Of a stretch of DNA of 64,000 nt, positions 1 to 9,659 are shown piece after piece. This DNA is from Agrypnia vestita (taxonomy: Eukaryota; Arthropoda; Insecta; Trichoptera; Phryganeidae): the NCBI GenBank assembly GCA_016648135.1, contig JADDOH010000146.1:62001-126000 (forward strand). The letters run 5' to 3'. Each line of letters begins with the position of its first letter. Within the stretch, counting starts at the first letter, position 1. The notes below the pieces were generated by a model that did no database searches, was not told the origin of the DNA, and saw only the letters and a list, made by a program, of their open reading frames with translations. The translations under genes were made by a program, and so were the position numbers.

Positions 1-1072
1 TTACATACATCGTTACTTTTGAATCTGCGTAAAAGAAAAACCTCTAACCCTTTATACAATAAATAGCTTTATAATAAATCTATAGGTCAACTACTGAGAG
101 GTTTTGTATGACTCTGCGAAAAAATATATTTCCACAACCATTGGCTCCATACAAAAGAAAAAGACAGATGATAAGGAAATAAGATGATCATACCATAGGT
201 AGGTACCCGGTTATATAAAAAATTTCAGCCAACGCTATATTTATATACGAGTATGCCGTATTGTTAAATCTATTAAAAAATACATTTTCAAAATAAATAA
301 ATGTTAAATCTATCAAATGGCACATTTTAAAAAGGAATAATTCCAATAATTAAAACACAGAAATTCTACAACGCTAAAATTGGCAATTTATCTTGTCAAA
401 CATGTCAAATAAGCTCTATTATAATAAGCGGACAGCCACTATTTACGTTTCAAACTCAGGTTAAAAGCTTTCGTGAAAAGTGTGACGTGTTTTCATAGTA
501 CTAATATGAATTTCCATAGAAAAACAGATGAGAGCTTGTATTATTTTTCACGAAAAACAACACGCCGCACACATAAGAAATGCCAAACTATCTCGCTCTA
601 TTTAGGAACGTGCGTAAATCACTCAACGCGCATTCTTTCACAAATCTGTGGATTTCTTTTAGATGGCGGCATTCGAATTTCAAATCTCCAAACAGCCCCG
701 ACGCCTGTGTCCGATTATGCAACGCCTGTGCGTATTTTTTTTATTTTTGTTTTATGGCTAAACGTTAAATGGCGGCTCCGCGTGGGTGAGAGTACAAACT
801 GACTTATTCATAATGAAAAGCTTCCTTGTGCGCGCAATAAACAAAAATAATTAAATGAAGTAATTAAAATGGCGAAAGCGCGATCGTACTTGCGAGGCAG
901 GCTGGAACGAGAGGAAATAATTCTAGATTTATAGTTGTGAACATTTTAATCGAATAATTCTAAATAATGGTCTCTTACTCTTTGGTTTTAGTACTGAGTT
1001 TGGTTAGAATATTTATTCAGTGGGTATTTGGCAGTTGACTGGTAGAAAGCTAGGTACAATCTGGAAAAACAA
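1..1072. other. AT-rich noncoding stretch
   Basis: I see no gene, splice-site-bounded coding exon or recognisable mobile-element end here. Short open frames at 473-802 and 580-768 overlap each other, have no recognisable protein features and include low-complexity runs. Confidence 0.5.
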
Positions 1073-1116
1073 ATGTATTATCTTAACCACAAAAGTGCGT
1101 GGTTAAGATAATACAT
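1073..1116. repeat. Perfect 18-bp inverted repeat (hairpin)
   Basis: Two perfectly complementary 18-base arms (1073-1090 and 1099-1116) flank an 8-base loop. The arms contain TTATCTTAACCAC and its complement. No open frame or element end is attached. It could be a small foldback relic or the core of a MITE whose ends have decayed. Confidence 0.75.
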
Positions 1117-2080
1117 CTACTAGTGGAAGATACTTTTTTATGGTGTTGGTGGTATTTTTATGAATTTTAATGGGTTTTTAATAAACTTTTTTTTAAATTT
1201 CTTTAACCAATTCTGCGTGTACTTTCAAATTAAAAGTATCCTTAAATAGGTTTTTATTTAAAAAAACCGTTAACAATGAGGGGATATTAATCATTTTTAT
1301 TAACTTATATTAACGAAAATACTTAATTTTAGATCATTATGGGGGACATAATCTTGCAATCAATATTTGACCCACTTCTTGACCAACAATCGCTTTGAAA
1401 TTTGGCAAAGAGACGTATTCCGGATGACAATATAATAATCATTTATTAGTTTTACAAAAAATTAAATACTGACGCCTTATTTTGTCGAACATGCCGGGGA
1501 CATTTATCGGTTCGTATTATTTTAAAAGTGACGTTTGAGTTTTGTGGTCACAAACAATTTTATTGACATATTATGATTGCACTTCGCAACTGTTTAGTAT
1601 TTTTTTATAAAAGCATGTTTTTCTTTAAATGTAATACAATATTAGCAAAACTTATACAATAAACATTGTATTTAACCACGTGATTCTTCCGACTTCCGAG
1701 TGGCACGACGCCGTAAGAAGCATGCTACTGTATATAGGCACACGGGATGTGACACAAGAAGCACAGTTTACACATCGACAACACTGCAAACGGCCGATGT
1801 TCCCTGATTTACAAGCATATCAGCCCGCGTACATCTGGCGGAGCAACGCAACGCCGTGGTCGAAAATTCAAAACACGTCCAGCACATAAATTTTCACTCA
1901 GCCCCATTAGGCGAAAAGCCATAAAGCGAGCTGCGTCCACCAGACCGCCATAAGTACGCATACCTTCCCTGCACGCCCTTTTAATGGAACTGAATCAATT
2001 TGCATGCAATGGATTTTAGATTGGGTCTCGGAGACAGATTGTCTGCAAGAGACAAAACGACTAAGAACCCGGATGGCGAA
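1117..2080. other. Noncoding; slightly GC-richer block at 1680-2000
   Basis: The first half is AT-rich with no gene. The 1680-2000 block is less AT-rich and holds a 69-codon open frame (1680-1889) that I do not recognise. It also has an octamer-like ATTTGCAT near 2000. It may be unique regulatory or untranslated sequence, but nothing proves this. Confidence 0.35.
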
Positions 2081-2084
2081 CTCA

Positions 2085-2180
2085 ACTTACATTTTCGTGA
2101 ATTAAATTTTTTGTATATCTTTCAAATTGATTAATTCATTTGATTTAAAAATTTCACAGAACTTTGTTCTGAAAAATTAC
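2085..2180 (+). repeat. SINE body, head lost
   Basis: This stretch (ATTTTCGTGAATTAAATTT, then TATATCTTTCAAATTGATTA and a TTTGATTTAAAA run) closely matches the body that follows the tRNA-like head at 2404-2476. It is a second, head-degraded copy of the same SINE just upstream. A further body-like fragment lies near 55005-55060. Confidence 0.5.
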
Positions 2181-2403
2181 AACTTGAATATATATAATAT
2201 CTGTTGTATAAAATGTATGTCCAATTAAAATGAATTATTCAATTAATTCTGGCATCCATCTAGCGGTGGCATTGCAAAGTAATTTCAACAACCGTATCAA
2301 AAAAGTGGATTGCTCTATGGACAAATATAAAAATTAATCAATTAATAAAAATAAGAACTACATATAAGGTCGATATATTCACTATATTCACGATATATAG
2401 AGA

Positions 2404-2570
2404 GTTGCTATAGCTTAGTGGTCAGAGCACCGGCCCCGGAAAGGAAGTGACCTGGGTTCGAATCCCAGTAGTAACCTAATATTTTTTCGTGAATTAGATT
2501 TTTCTGAATATCTTTCTAATCGTTTAATTAACTTGATTTCAAAATATTACAGTTTGGTCAAAAAATGATT
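2404..2570 (+). repeat. tRNA-derived SINE with intact pol III boxes
   Basis: The first 73 bases (2404-2476) fold like a tRNA. The 7-bp acceptor stem pairs GTTGCTA with TAGTAAC. The A box is TAGCTTAGTGG. The T arm is perfect (CTGGG TTCGAAT CCCAG) and contains the B box. The anticodon stem does not pair and base 33 is C, so this is not a working tRNA gene. An AT-rich body follows, with TTTTTCGTGAATTAGATT and a CTTTCTAAT motif shared with copies near 2085 and, inverted, at 61440-61590. Both tRNA-like heads contain CCCGGAAAG or CCCGGATAG in the anticodon region, suggesting one family. Confidence 0.65.
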
Positions 2571-2602
2571 AATTATTTTCATTCTTGAATTACAAATATA
2601 TA

Positions 2603-3470
2603 CAGGGTGTCCCATAGTTAGCAGTATAAACTTTAGGAGAGTCTTCTTAATTCAATATTGAATAGAAAATAGTATTTACGTGAAATAAAGTATCGACATT
2701 TACAGAAACAAGCGACACCAAATTTTTTCAATATATCTGGCCAATTTTCTGTAAAGCGTTGTACGATCACTACAATAACTTATATGTAAAATTAAAAATG
2801 AATCCATTCTGATTTAATTCATATAGAATTGTAGCGGTGGCTGTCCAACCCTGTGTTATGCACCTATCGCTCGACAGAATTAATTGTATTAACAAAATAA
2901 AAATCTCCGCGCCTTAAACAAAAGGGGTCGAGCTAGGGTCACGGCGATACTACACCACTACACCAGTCGGGCCTCTGCCGTAACATCGGGCAGGCCTGTG
3001 CCGCGTTAAATCATCTATTGCATTATTCGTCATTTATATCATTTACTTGTAAATTTTCACTTGCTCCCGGGGCATATCTCCGGGAAGAAATAAACACTAA
3101 CACCCAATCGCTCTTTCATTTAATAGACCACAAACCTTCTCTAAAAAATGATTAGATGCTCGCTCTGGTGATCGGTAGTTCGAGCCCCATGCCAGGAAAT
3201 TTGAAATATATTTTTCGTAAGGTTTTCGTGATTTTATTTCACCTTTTTTAAAAGCAAATGAATTTTTAACATTTTGTATAAGTTACTGTAGTGATAAACC
3301 AACGTTTTACAGAATATAGGCAGGTCAGAAATATTGAAAAAAAGATGCAAATTTTGAAGTCTTGAAACTTTGAACTTGATATTAAGACATTGTAGTTTTA
3401 ATCTTTTCGACTCATAGCTTAGGCAGGAATCTACATGTAAAGTATTGTGAATATCTTTTGTTACACCCTG
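2603..3470. mobile_element. Foldback (long TIR) element, family B copy 1
   Basis: The outer ends are CAGGGTGT (2603) and ACACCCTG (ending 3470). Inside, the left 200 bp and right 200 bp are diverged inverted copies. Both carry a TTTTTCAATATNTCTG motif and an ATCACTACANTAACTTATA motif in opposite orientation. The same arms recur at 44212-45259 and 45738-46135. No transposase is visible, so it is non-autonomous. The middle (about 2825-3120) is GC-richer sequence of unknown origin, and a tRNA-like SINE head sits near 3150-3210. Confidence 0.55.
3150..3230 (+). repeat. tRNA-like SINE head fragment
   Basis: The sequence GCTCGCTCTGGTGATC followed by GGTAGTTCGAGCCCC resembles the D-arm-to-B-box part of a tRNA-derived SINE, similar to the copy at 31200. 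It lies inside the foldback element and is followed by an AT-rich body. Confidence 0.4.
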
Positions 3471-3670
3471 TGTGTATATTATATGATATAGAACAACATA
3501 ATGAACAAACTTTCTACAGAGGCAATGATCATTTCATTTGGACAGCAAATAAATTATCCCTTTCATCCCAACACTTAAGAGACATACCTACGTGTAAGTA
3601 TGCACATTAAGCGAAAGAGGTCAATACACGAAGACCAAGGATGCGATCAGAGAAGGGATTCATAAATACC

Positions 3671-3746
3671 TTAACCCGTAGCATTAAAGACACTAATTGA
3701 TTCCAGTTCATCCAGGAATCGATGAACGTATCCATTGTGAACATAC
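3671..3746 (-). CDS. Candidate terminal coding exon (unknown gene)
   Basis: On the minus strand a strong acceptor (a long T tract ending in GTTCCAG at 3747) opens a stretch whose phase-2 frame reads G + 24 codons, then TAA at 3671-3673. The peptide includes HNGYVHRFLDELESISVF and looks protein-like, but I do not recognise it. A second frame, starting at the ATG four bases in, is also open for about 45 codons, so the frame is not certain. The phase fits the exon ending at 40761 on the same strand. It may be an alternative last exon of that gene or a chance open frame. Confidence 0.3.
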
Positions 3747-4189
3747 CTGGAACAAAAAAAAACAAATGAAGTCATTGAATCGATGTTTTTGGAACTAGGC
3801 ATCCTGGGTGGATGGAGTTGATTGGAGTAGTAAGTGAATAGAGCCTTCCATAGGCAATAGGCAAGTAAGGCAAAGCATTAGGGCGGCACTTTCAAGGGTT
3901 GGCCAATTTAAGATATCAACCCTTTCCGATGTGAGTTTATAAAATTGTAAAACTCTCTCTTTGTTTTCGATTTTCAGGATTTTTTTCAGGAAAAATACAC
4001 ATAACACAAAATCTTGACACGAAAGAAAATTAGATTCCCAATTCTCGAAACATCTATTAGACCATAATCATACAAATTACCAACAAAATTAGAGATCAAT
4101 AGGTACCAATGAATTACACTAATATAAACAATATTTTAAATTTTAATATGTTCTAAAAACGCAATTATTAGTTTTTTCACAGAGAAAAA

Positions 4190-4690
4190 AATAAAACAAA
4201 TTATAGATATCTCACAGAGACGAAGCTATTTATACGGGGGAGTATGTATCGAAGTCTTTATTGGTTGTTTACAGGGCTTGCGACCTATCTTAAGACTGGC
4301 TTAAGATCACTTAAAGTGATCACACTTTACACAATTAACCGCAGAAAGATCTGATGTCTGCAATTAAAAGCTCACTGAAAAAATCTGTACAAAATGATTT
4401 TTATACAAGGTTTTAGTATCGGCTCACAAAAATTTAAAATACATTGTTCCCTGTGTAACAATGTCCGTCAATAACGCCACTAGATGACGCGAATATATAT
4501 TTATGAATTACAAAAAGAAAAAAATACATAATTCTCTATTTAAAAATGTCCGTCACTAACGTTTCTTATGCCCTAGCTGTGCTAGATGACGCTGTTCTCT
4601 CGACTTTCAGCCTCGACTCGCGGCAAAAAATACAGTAAAAGAACGTCACTTTTGACGGGTTATTGCTAATAATACAATAAATCTAGGAAG
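4190..4690 (+). repeat. Interspersed repeat family C, copy 1
   Basis: This copy begins with ATAGATATCTCACAGAGACGAAGC and TATTTATA, and continues through GAAGTCTTTAT and a CTGGCTTAAG motif. It ends near a CGTCACTTTTGACGGGTTA motif. The start recurs at 30395-30510 and 30955-31045, and the later part (GTAACAATGTCCGTC to the end) at 32140-32370. It encodes nothing visible. Some 3' ends resemble hairpin plus CTAA/T Helitron ends, but this is tentative. Confidence 0.45.
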
Positions 4691-4803
4691 TCATTCGTGA
4701 ATCGATTTTTCATCCGAGATAATCTTCAACGGTAGCGCTGAAAAATACAATTTTACGTTTTTGTGCATTATGAAGTATGGCGGTGTCAGTTATGGTATAG
4801 CCG

Positions 4804-4897
4804 TTAGATCGTATCTTCTCTGAATGGGTCCCTTTCTTGAACCGTCTCGTAATAGCGAGGAATTCCAGCGGCGGGGACGCCCCCGCGCGTTAGTGGG
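4804..4897 (-). CDS. Candidate terminal coding exon (unknown gene)
   Basis: On the minus strand an acceptor (CTATATCCGCCCACAG) is followed by one base and 30 open codons ending in TAA at 4804-4806. The stretch is much GC-richer than its surroundings. It encodes a peptide with TRGGVPAAGIPRYYETVQ and a C-terminus REDTI. I do not recognise the protein. The entry phase (two bases supplied by the previous exon) matches the donor at 40761. It could be a genuine last exon of a minus-strand gene with very long introns, or a relic of a GC-rich element. Confidence 0.35.
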
Positions 4898-5266
4898 CTG
4901 TGGGCGGATATAGAAAACTTTAAATAACTTGAGATAAAACACTTCATATAATAGGCGCGGGGCACAGGGATCAATGACATAAAAATGAAAATATCACAGT
5001 ATTTAATAAATACAAAACTAGTCAATTTTGCACTAAGTTGACGAAAAATAGTGAGACTGATTTAACCTTAATCTTTTAAAATTGTAAAATATTTACACAT
5101 TATTGTATATCGCTTTTAATTATATACATGATTTTTTTTTAAGAATAGTTGCAATCAATGATGTTCCATATTAGTATTAGAAGTCTGATTGAGTTTAAAA
5201 TGTTTTGCTTAAAAACCAAAATACATTGCTGGAAAACTTCTGCTTCATATTTAGTTTTTTTTTAAG

Positions 5267-5653
5267 TGGACGCTGAAGGTGACTACTCTAAATCGCCTAG
5301 AGGCGTTCGAAATGTGGATACATCATAAAATGTTAAGGATACCTTGGAATGACATGACTAGTAATGTTGAAGTTTTACGTAGAGCAAATACAAACAGACA
5401 GTTACTCAACATAGTAAAGCTCCGTAAAATTTCATATTTTGGTCATATAATGAGAGGCGAAAAATACTCCATCCTTCAGCTCGTCATGAAGGGGAAGATT
5501 GAGGGTCGCAGAGGGGTCGGAAGGAGGCGGCACTCCTGGCTTGGAAACATCCGAGAGTGGACCGGGATAAGAAGCGTGGAAGAGGTGTTCCGCACTGCCC
5601 TGGACAGGGAAACTTTCTCCCAGATGATCGGGGGGACCCGACAGGGCACATGA
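5267..5653 (+). CDS. RTE-type non-LTR reverse transcriptase, C-terminal fragment
   Basis: An open frame with no true start encodes only the last ~128 residues of a lepidopteran RTE-type endonuclease/reverse transcriptase. It begins WTLKVTTLNRLEAFEMWIH. It continues through KISYFGHIMRGEKYSILQL, a basic GRRGVGRRRHSWL stretch and NIREWTGIRSVEE, and ends GGTRQGT-stop. This is the thumb and C-terminal tail, with no catalytic YADD region present. Compared with the second copy (61782-62197), three residues are missing before GGTRQGT. The 5' truncation is typical of dead LINE insertions. Confidence 0.8.
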   Translation, partial: WTLKVTTLNRLEAFEMWIHHKMLRIPWNDMTSNVEVLRRANTNRQLLNIVKLRKISYFGHIMRGEKYSILQLVMKGKIEGRRGVGRRRHSWLGNIREWTGIRSVEEVFRTALDRETFSQMIGGTRQGT

Positions 5654-5958
5654 AGACAAGAAAGATGCTTAATATGTCCATAAATCTAAATGTCTCGAAA
5701 GATAGGTATCTTCATTAACAAAAAAAATTTCCTCAAGAATAAGTCAAATCAATCGAGAAATGACAAAAAATAGCTCTTTAGAATTGAATTTTGAAAGAGT
5801 CATGTTTGGCTTTTGACATTAAGATTTTTAAAGTGAACGAAAATAAATCAAGAAGACAGTTAAAATATTATACATTCATTTTCAAGCATCTGCGATTTTA
5901 AATGCAAAGTTTTATATTAATTAAATGTACATAAATGTCGCGATATATATAAATAAAT
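5654..5958. other. AT-rich sequence without a gene
   Basis: This is the sequence between two LINE tails. It is AT-rich, and no start, splice site or repeat boundary can be assigned. Confidence 0.4.
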
Positions 5959-6024
5959 GAAGAAGGAGATGTACTTTGCTGCAAACCAATCCCACGGATT
6001 GAAACCCAGGAAGGAAGGATATAA
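5959..6024 (+). pseudogene. 3' tip of a LINE reverse transcriptase
   Basis: Twenty-one codons and a stop read EEGDVLCCKPIPRIETQEG and RI-stop. This is nearly identical to the tail of the minus-strand reverse transcriptase fragment at 44467-45048 (VLCCKPIPRVETQEG). Only the extreme C-terminus survives, so this is a heavily 5'-truncated copy of the same LINE family. Confidence 0.7.
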
Positions 6025-6750
6025 ATAGCTTCGACTCTGTGAGACATCAATAATTTATCTTGATTACATATATGTAATTTAACACGCATAAACAGAAAAG
6101 GATTTGTGGCAAGTGTTAGCGTATAAATAAATCTTAGCGCTTTATAAATAGCTGAAATGCCATCTTTATACTACTGAGCCCTAAATAACCAGAGTTATCG
6201 GCATCATTTCGTAGTATACTATAGTGTGTGGGCATGTTTAGGTGTTGATTAATTTTTATGTATCGCGCGCAATCCACTTTTAAAGACGTGGAACAGAGAA
6301 AGAATAGAAGATAATGTATTAGATCGATTCGCGTGTGATACGGAAAGCGAAGAAATATGTATTACTTAGTTTCTGATGAAAATATATTGATCCTCAATTT
6401 CTCCTTATCCCTTTGTCTGCACAGCATCGTAATGGATGAAACATATTATGTAAATGTACTTATTGACTTGTTTATCGTCTCAACACGTTTGAATCACGTA
6501 CACAAACACACATGCCGTCGCCCAAAAATTTATTTATATATTTTGATACCAATAACATACATATATTAAGTGAATGAACAACGAAGTTACAACAATATAA
6601 ATAAATATATATTATATGAACAATTAGTGTTGCCTTCCTAATGATAAAAGCAGTAATTTAATTCAATAAGTGATCAAACGAAAGACGACATGGAAGTCAA
6701 CATAAAAATCAGAAAAAATATCTCTTTTGTTTACAGTATAGTGACCGATA
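6025..6750. other. AT-rich noncoding flank of the P-type element
   Basis: No supported gene. A 70-codon open frame at 6357-6569 is hydrophobic and AT-driven, with no recognisable features. Confidence 0.45.
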
Positions 6751-7255
6751 TTATCTTAGAGTATATACAATCCATAGAGACCATATTATTTCGAAACTTG
6801 TAAGAATTTTGTTAAAAGAGGCGTGGTCATTCGGTGAGACTGGACAATTCGTTTTTAACACGTGTTTGTAATTTGTTGCTAAAACAGGGCTACCACAAAT
6901 GAACGATTCTCTGTGAATTCTCTTACAATAAAGTAGCAATAAATGATAATGCCTTTTATATGTGGGTAAATTTATTTATTTTAATTTATTTTATTACAAT
7001 TTTAAATATCACCACAACAATAATTATATAAGGAACTGCAATAATAATAATAATTATTATTATAATCGAGGATTATTTATATCATATCAAACATAAACAT
7101 TTAGTTATCTGCATTTGTACAAATATTTAGAAAATTACGTTATTTACATAATATACATTGTTTGTTTATACACATAAAATACATTGTTTGAAAAAACAAT
7201 ATGATGAAGTACATTAATGGAATTAATAATAAATATAAAATTTTAATATAGTACG

Positions 7256-9562
7256 CTATTGATTTTGGAAGATAATTAATCTGTTGAAATGTTGTCTCAC
7301 TCTGACGGTAGGTTGTACCGCTGATTTGATCAGAAAGTGTAGCCTGACATCTAAATATTTAGAAGCAACTGCCTTAATTAGGTGAACAGTATGGTTCTCC
7401 AGCGGTGACTGGTCTAGCATGTGAGAAAGTAATATATTAAAACAATCTACAGTTAGGAATATTTTTAAGACCCTGTTGACTAAATATTCTAATGAAAAGT
7501 GAGGATTCATTCTTTTTCCTCCACTACGGTTAAGAGCTTCTCTAAAAACGCGTTCACTATGTGTGCAAATTAAAATAACGTCATCTGATGGATATACTAA
7601 CCCCCCTCTATCTTTTTGTGCAATTAATGAATTTCGCAAAGTTGTCTTAAAGCCAATAAGGGCAGAAAGACAATTCTCACATTTAATTTTTTTATTTAGA
7701 TGCCTGACAACAAAACCACAAATATAAATTATACAACTCTCCACATACTGACTGCACATATATATTGATTCAGGAATATCGTCGAAAGGCAAAGTATTTT
7801 CGAAACTCAATTCGTCATCACGTAATAATTTTAATTTGGAGGAGGAACAGTTTATAATGTTGACAGAATTATTTGAATTACAGTTAAGTATACTAATTTG
7901 ATCTAAAGGTATGCAGTTTCCATTTACATTATCTTTGATTTCTGCGCGTATAAGTAATTTCTTGTACGCGGACTTAAATTGGCTAACGGTTGGGTTGTTA
8001 TTATAACCACCATGTGAGCGTATAGCTCCGAAAAATAATTCGATATGGTCTTGATTAAATTTGTACATCGTTAGATATTTTAACACTGGGGACTCTGACA
8101 TTAAATACGTCTTAACTAATAATTGTAAACTTTCTATGCAAACTCGAAAACCCAAAAACCCCATTTTTTTATTAGACTGAATAACTTTTACTCCATTTGG
8201 TAATTTTAAATCAGATAAATATACGCTAACATTACTCAGGTACGCAGAAAACTTTAAATGATTCCCCGAGAATACAGGCCTTTTCCATTCAGGTGCCGAA
8301 ATATTACGGGAATTGAATATATCAAATAGTTTGTTTATACATCTTATGAAAAAAATTGTTGGTTCACTGTTAGAAAATTGTGGCAGCTTTAGATTTTTAG
8401 CACAAAATTCTATGGCATCCGCTACAGAATCGCTAAATAACTGCGCCGCTAATCGAACCTTCATTTTCTGTCGCACATAATCAATGTGCTCTCTCCGTAA
8501 TTTGTTACCTAAATGAAGTCCATAATTATCCTGTAAAATATTTAATTGCTCTATAAACCTCCAATCAATGATACCACCATTGCTATCTAAAAAATATTTT
8601 TTATCCCCTAGTGTATTTCTAATTAATTTAAGCATATGACATGGGTCAAAAAAAACCACAACAATTTCATTTTCAAAGAGAAAATATGGTTTTAAATTAT
8701 GCTCTTCAAACGAACAACCCAACTGTTTTGCCATACTTACGTTTGGAGCTGCGCCATCGAACGTCAAAGATATTGTACGAATTCCACACCCTTTTAGCAA
8801 AGAGAGACATTGAGTAACCAAAATACTCTTTTGTTCCCCTGTTAAGCCATCCACAGGAAAATATCCAACTGGTATTTTCCATGACCCGTTAATACAAACA
8901 ACTATAAAGGTAAGTATCTCACGAGCAAGGGGTATTTCATCTCCTTCCAAATTTGCACCAAAATTAACATATCCCATTTCCACTTGTCCAATCCTTTCTA
9001 ACTTCTTACGGATACTCATTTCATCCATTACAAGTGAGCAAAGAATTGGACGATCGCTGTGCTTTACTTTAAGTTTGAGGGCATCAAACGACTCTTGAGT
9101 GAAGCCGGGATCGCAGTTAACTTGTTTGTACCAATTCGATAATGTTTTGGTATGAGGCAAGCAAGTGTTGAAAGTTTCCCTCACATAGTTATACGCTCTA
9201 GGCGAATAAAAATGCAAGGTAATAGCAAATTTCCTCAGCTCTGGGGAGTATTTCCTCGTTAAAGGGAGCTTCTGAGTCTTAGATATTTGTCTTTTCAAAA
9301 AATCCCTGTTGGGCCCATCCATTGAGGATAATATCTCAATACCCTCACTTTGAATATGGCCCATTTCTTTTAATTCCTGAACAATATTTGTTAAATTAGC
9401 AATTTTTTTCAACTGTCGACGATTTGACTGTTGCAATGTTGCAACTTTTCTCTGCAATTTAACAATACTTTCATTTCTCTGAAACAATTTTTTTTTTAAA
9501 GCTAATTTTCTAGGAGTATCGACGTCTGGTGCTGTTACACTGTTGTGAGTATTGAACACTAC
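7256..9562 (-). CDS. P-type transposase, large 3' exon (coiled coil, catalytic core)
   Basis: A 2307-bp exon of 768 codons. It starts at acceptor TTTAATTTCAG (9563) in phase 0, with GTA GTG TTC. There is no ATG there, so it must be spliced to upstream exons. Residues ~20-66 form a basic coiled coil (LQRKVATLQQSNRRQLKKI), like the leucine-zipper linker of P transposase. Counting from the GTG at 9559, the core follows: Asp179 in LVMDEMS, Asp268 in LTFDGAAPN, VVFFDPCHMLKLIRN near 305, and Glu507 in FNQDHIELFFGAIRSHGG. These match the D-D-E catalytic set and the DPCH motif of P element and THAP9 transposases. No frameshift or stop occurs within the exon. It would cut and rejoin its own element's ends in the nucleus. 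Confidence 0.9.
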   Translation of the reverse strand, partial: VVFNTHNSVTAPDVDTPRKLALKKKLFQRNESIVKLQRKVATLQQSNRRQLKKIANLTNIVQELKEMGHIQSEGIEILSSMDGPNRDFLKRQISKTQKLPLTRKYSPELRKFAITLHFYSPRAYNYVRETFNTCLPHTKTLSNWYKQVNCDPGFTQESFDALKLKVKHSDRPILCSLVMDEMSIRKKLERIGQVEMGYVNFGANLEGDEIPLAREILTFIVVCINGSWKIPVGYFPVDGLTGEQKSILVTQCLSLLKGCGIRTISLTFDGAAPNVSMAKQLGCSFEEHNLKPYFLFENEIVVVFFDPCHMLKLIRNTLGDKKYFLDSNGGIIDWRFIEQLNILQDNYGLHLGNKLRREHIDYVRQKMKVRLAAQLFSDSVADAIEFCAKNLKLPQFSNSEPTIFFIRCINKLFDIFNSRNISAPEWKRPVFSGNHLKFSAYLSNVSVYLSDLKLPNGVKVIQSNKKMGFLGFRVCIESLQLLVKTYLMSESPVLKYLTMYKFNQDHIELFFGAIRSHGGYNNNPTVSQFKSAYKKLLIRAEIKDNVNGNCIPLDQISILNCNSNNSVNIINCSSSKLKLLRDDELSFENTLPFDDIPESIYMCSQYVESCIIYICGFVVRHLNKKIKCENCLSALIGFKTTLRNSLIAQKDRGGLVYPSDDVILICTHSERVFREALNRSGGKRMNPHFSLEYLVNRVLKIFLTVDCFNILLSHMLDQSPLENHTVHLIKAVASKYLDVRLHFLIKSAVQPTVRVRQHFNRLIIFQNQ

Positions 9563-9659
9563 CTGAAATTAAACAAAATCCATTATATATTATGCATTTC
9601 AAATAATTCATAAAAGTGAACGGAAACATATATTACACTTAAATAAAGAACTAAAAAAC

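Noticed and set aside
473..802. Protein-coding gene of 109 codons
   Set aside because: No recognisable domain, no splice context, and overlapping frames of similar length in low-complexity sequence.
2404..2476. A functional tRNA gene
   Set aside because: Acceptor and T arms are good, but the anticodon stem does not pair and U33 is replaced by C; the sequence continues into a repeated SINE body.
2825..3120. Solo LTR
   Set aside because: A polyadenylation-like end is present, but I cannot find TG/CA tips with a flanking duplication.
9557..9559. Start codon of the P-type transposase at the 5' edge of the large exon
   Set aside because: The codon is GTG, lies four bases inside a splice acceptor, and in-phase THAP exons are present upstream.
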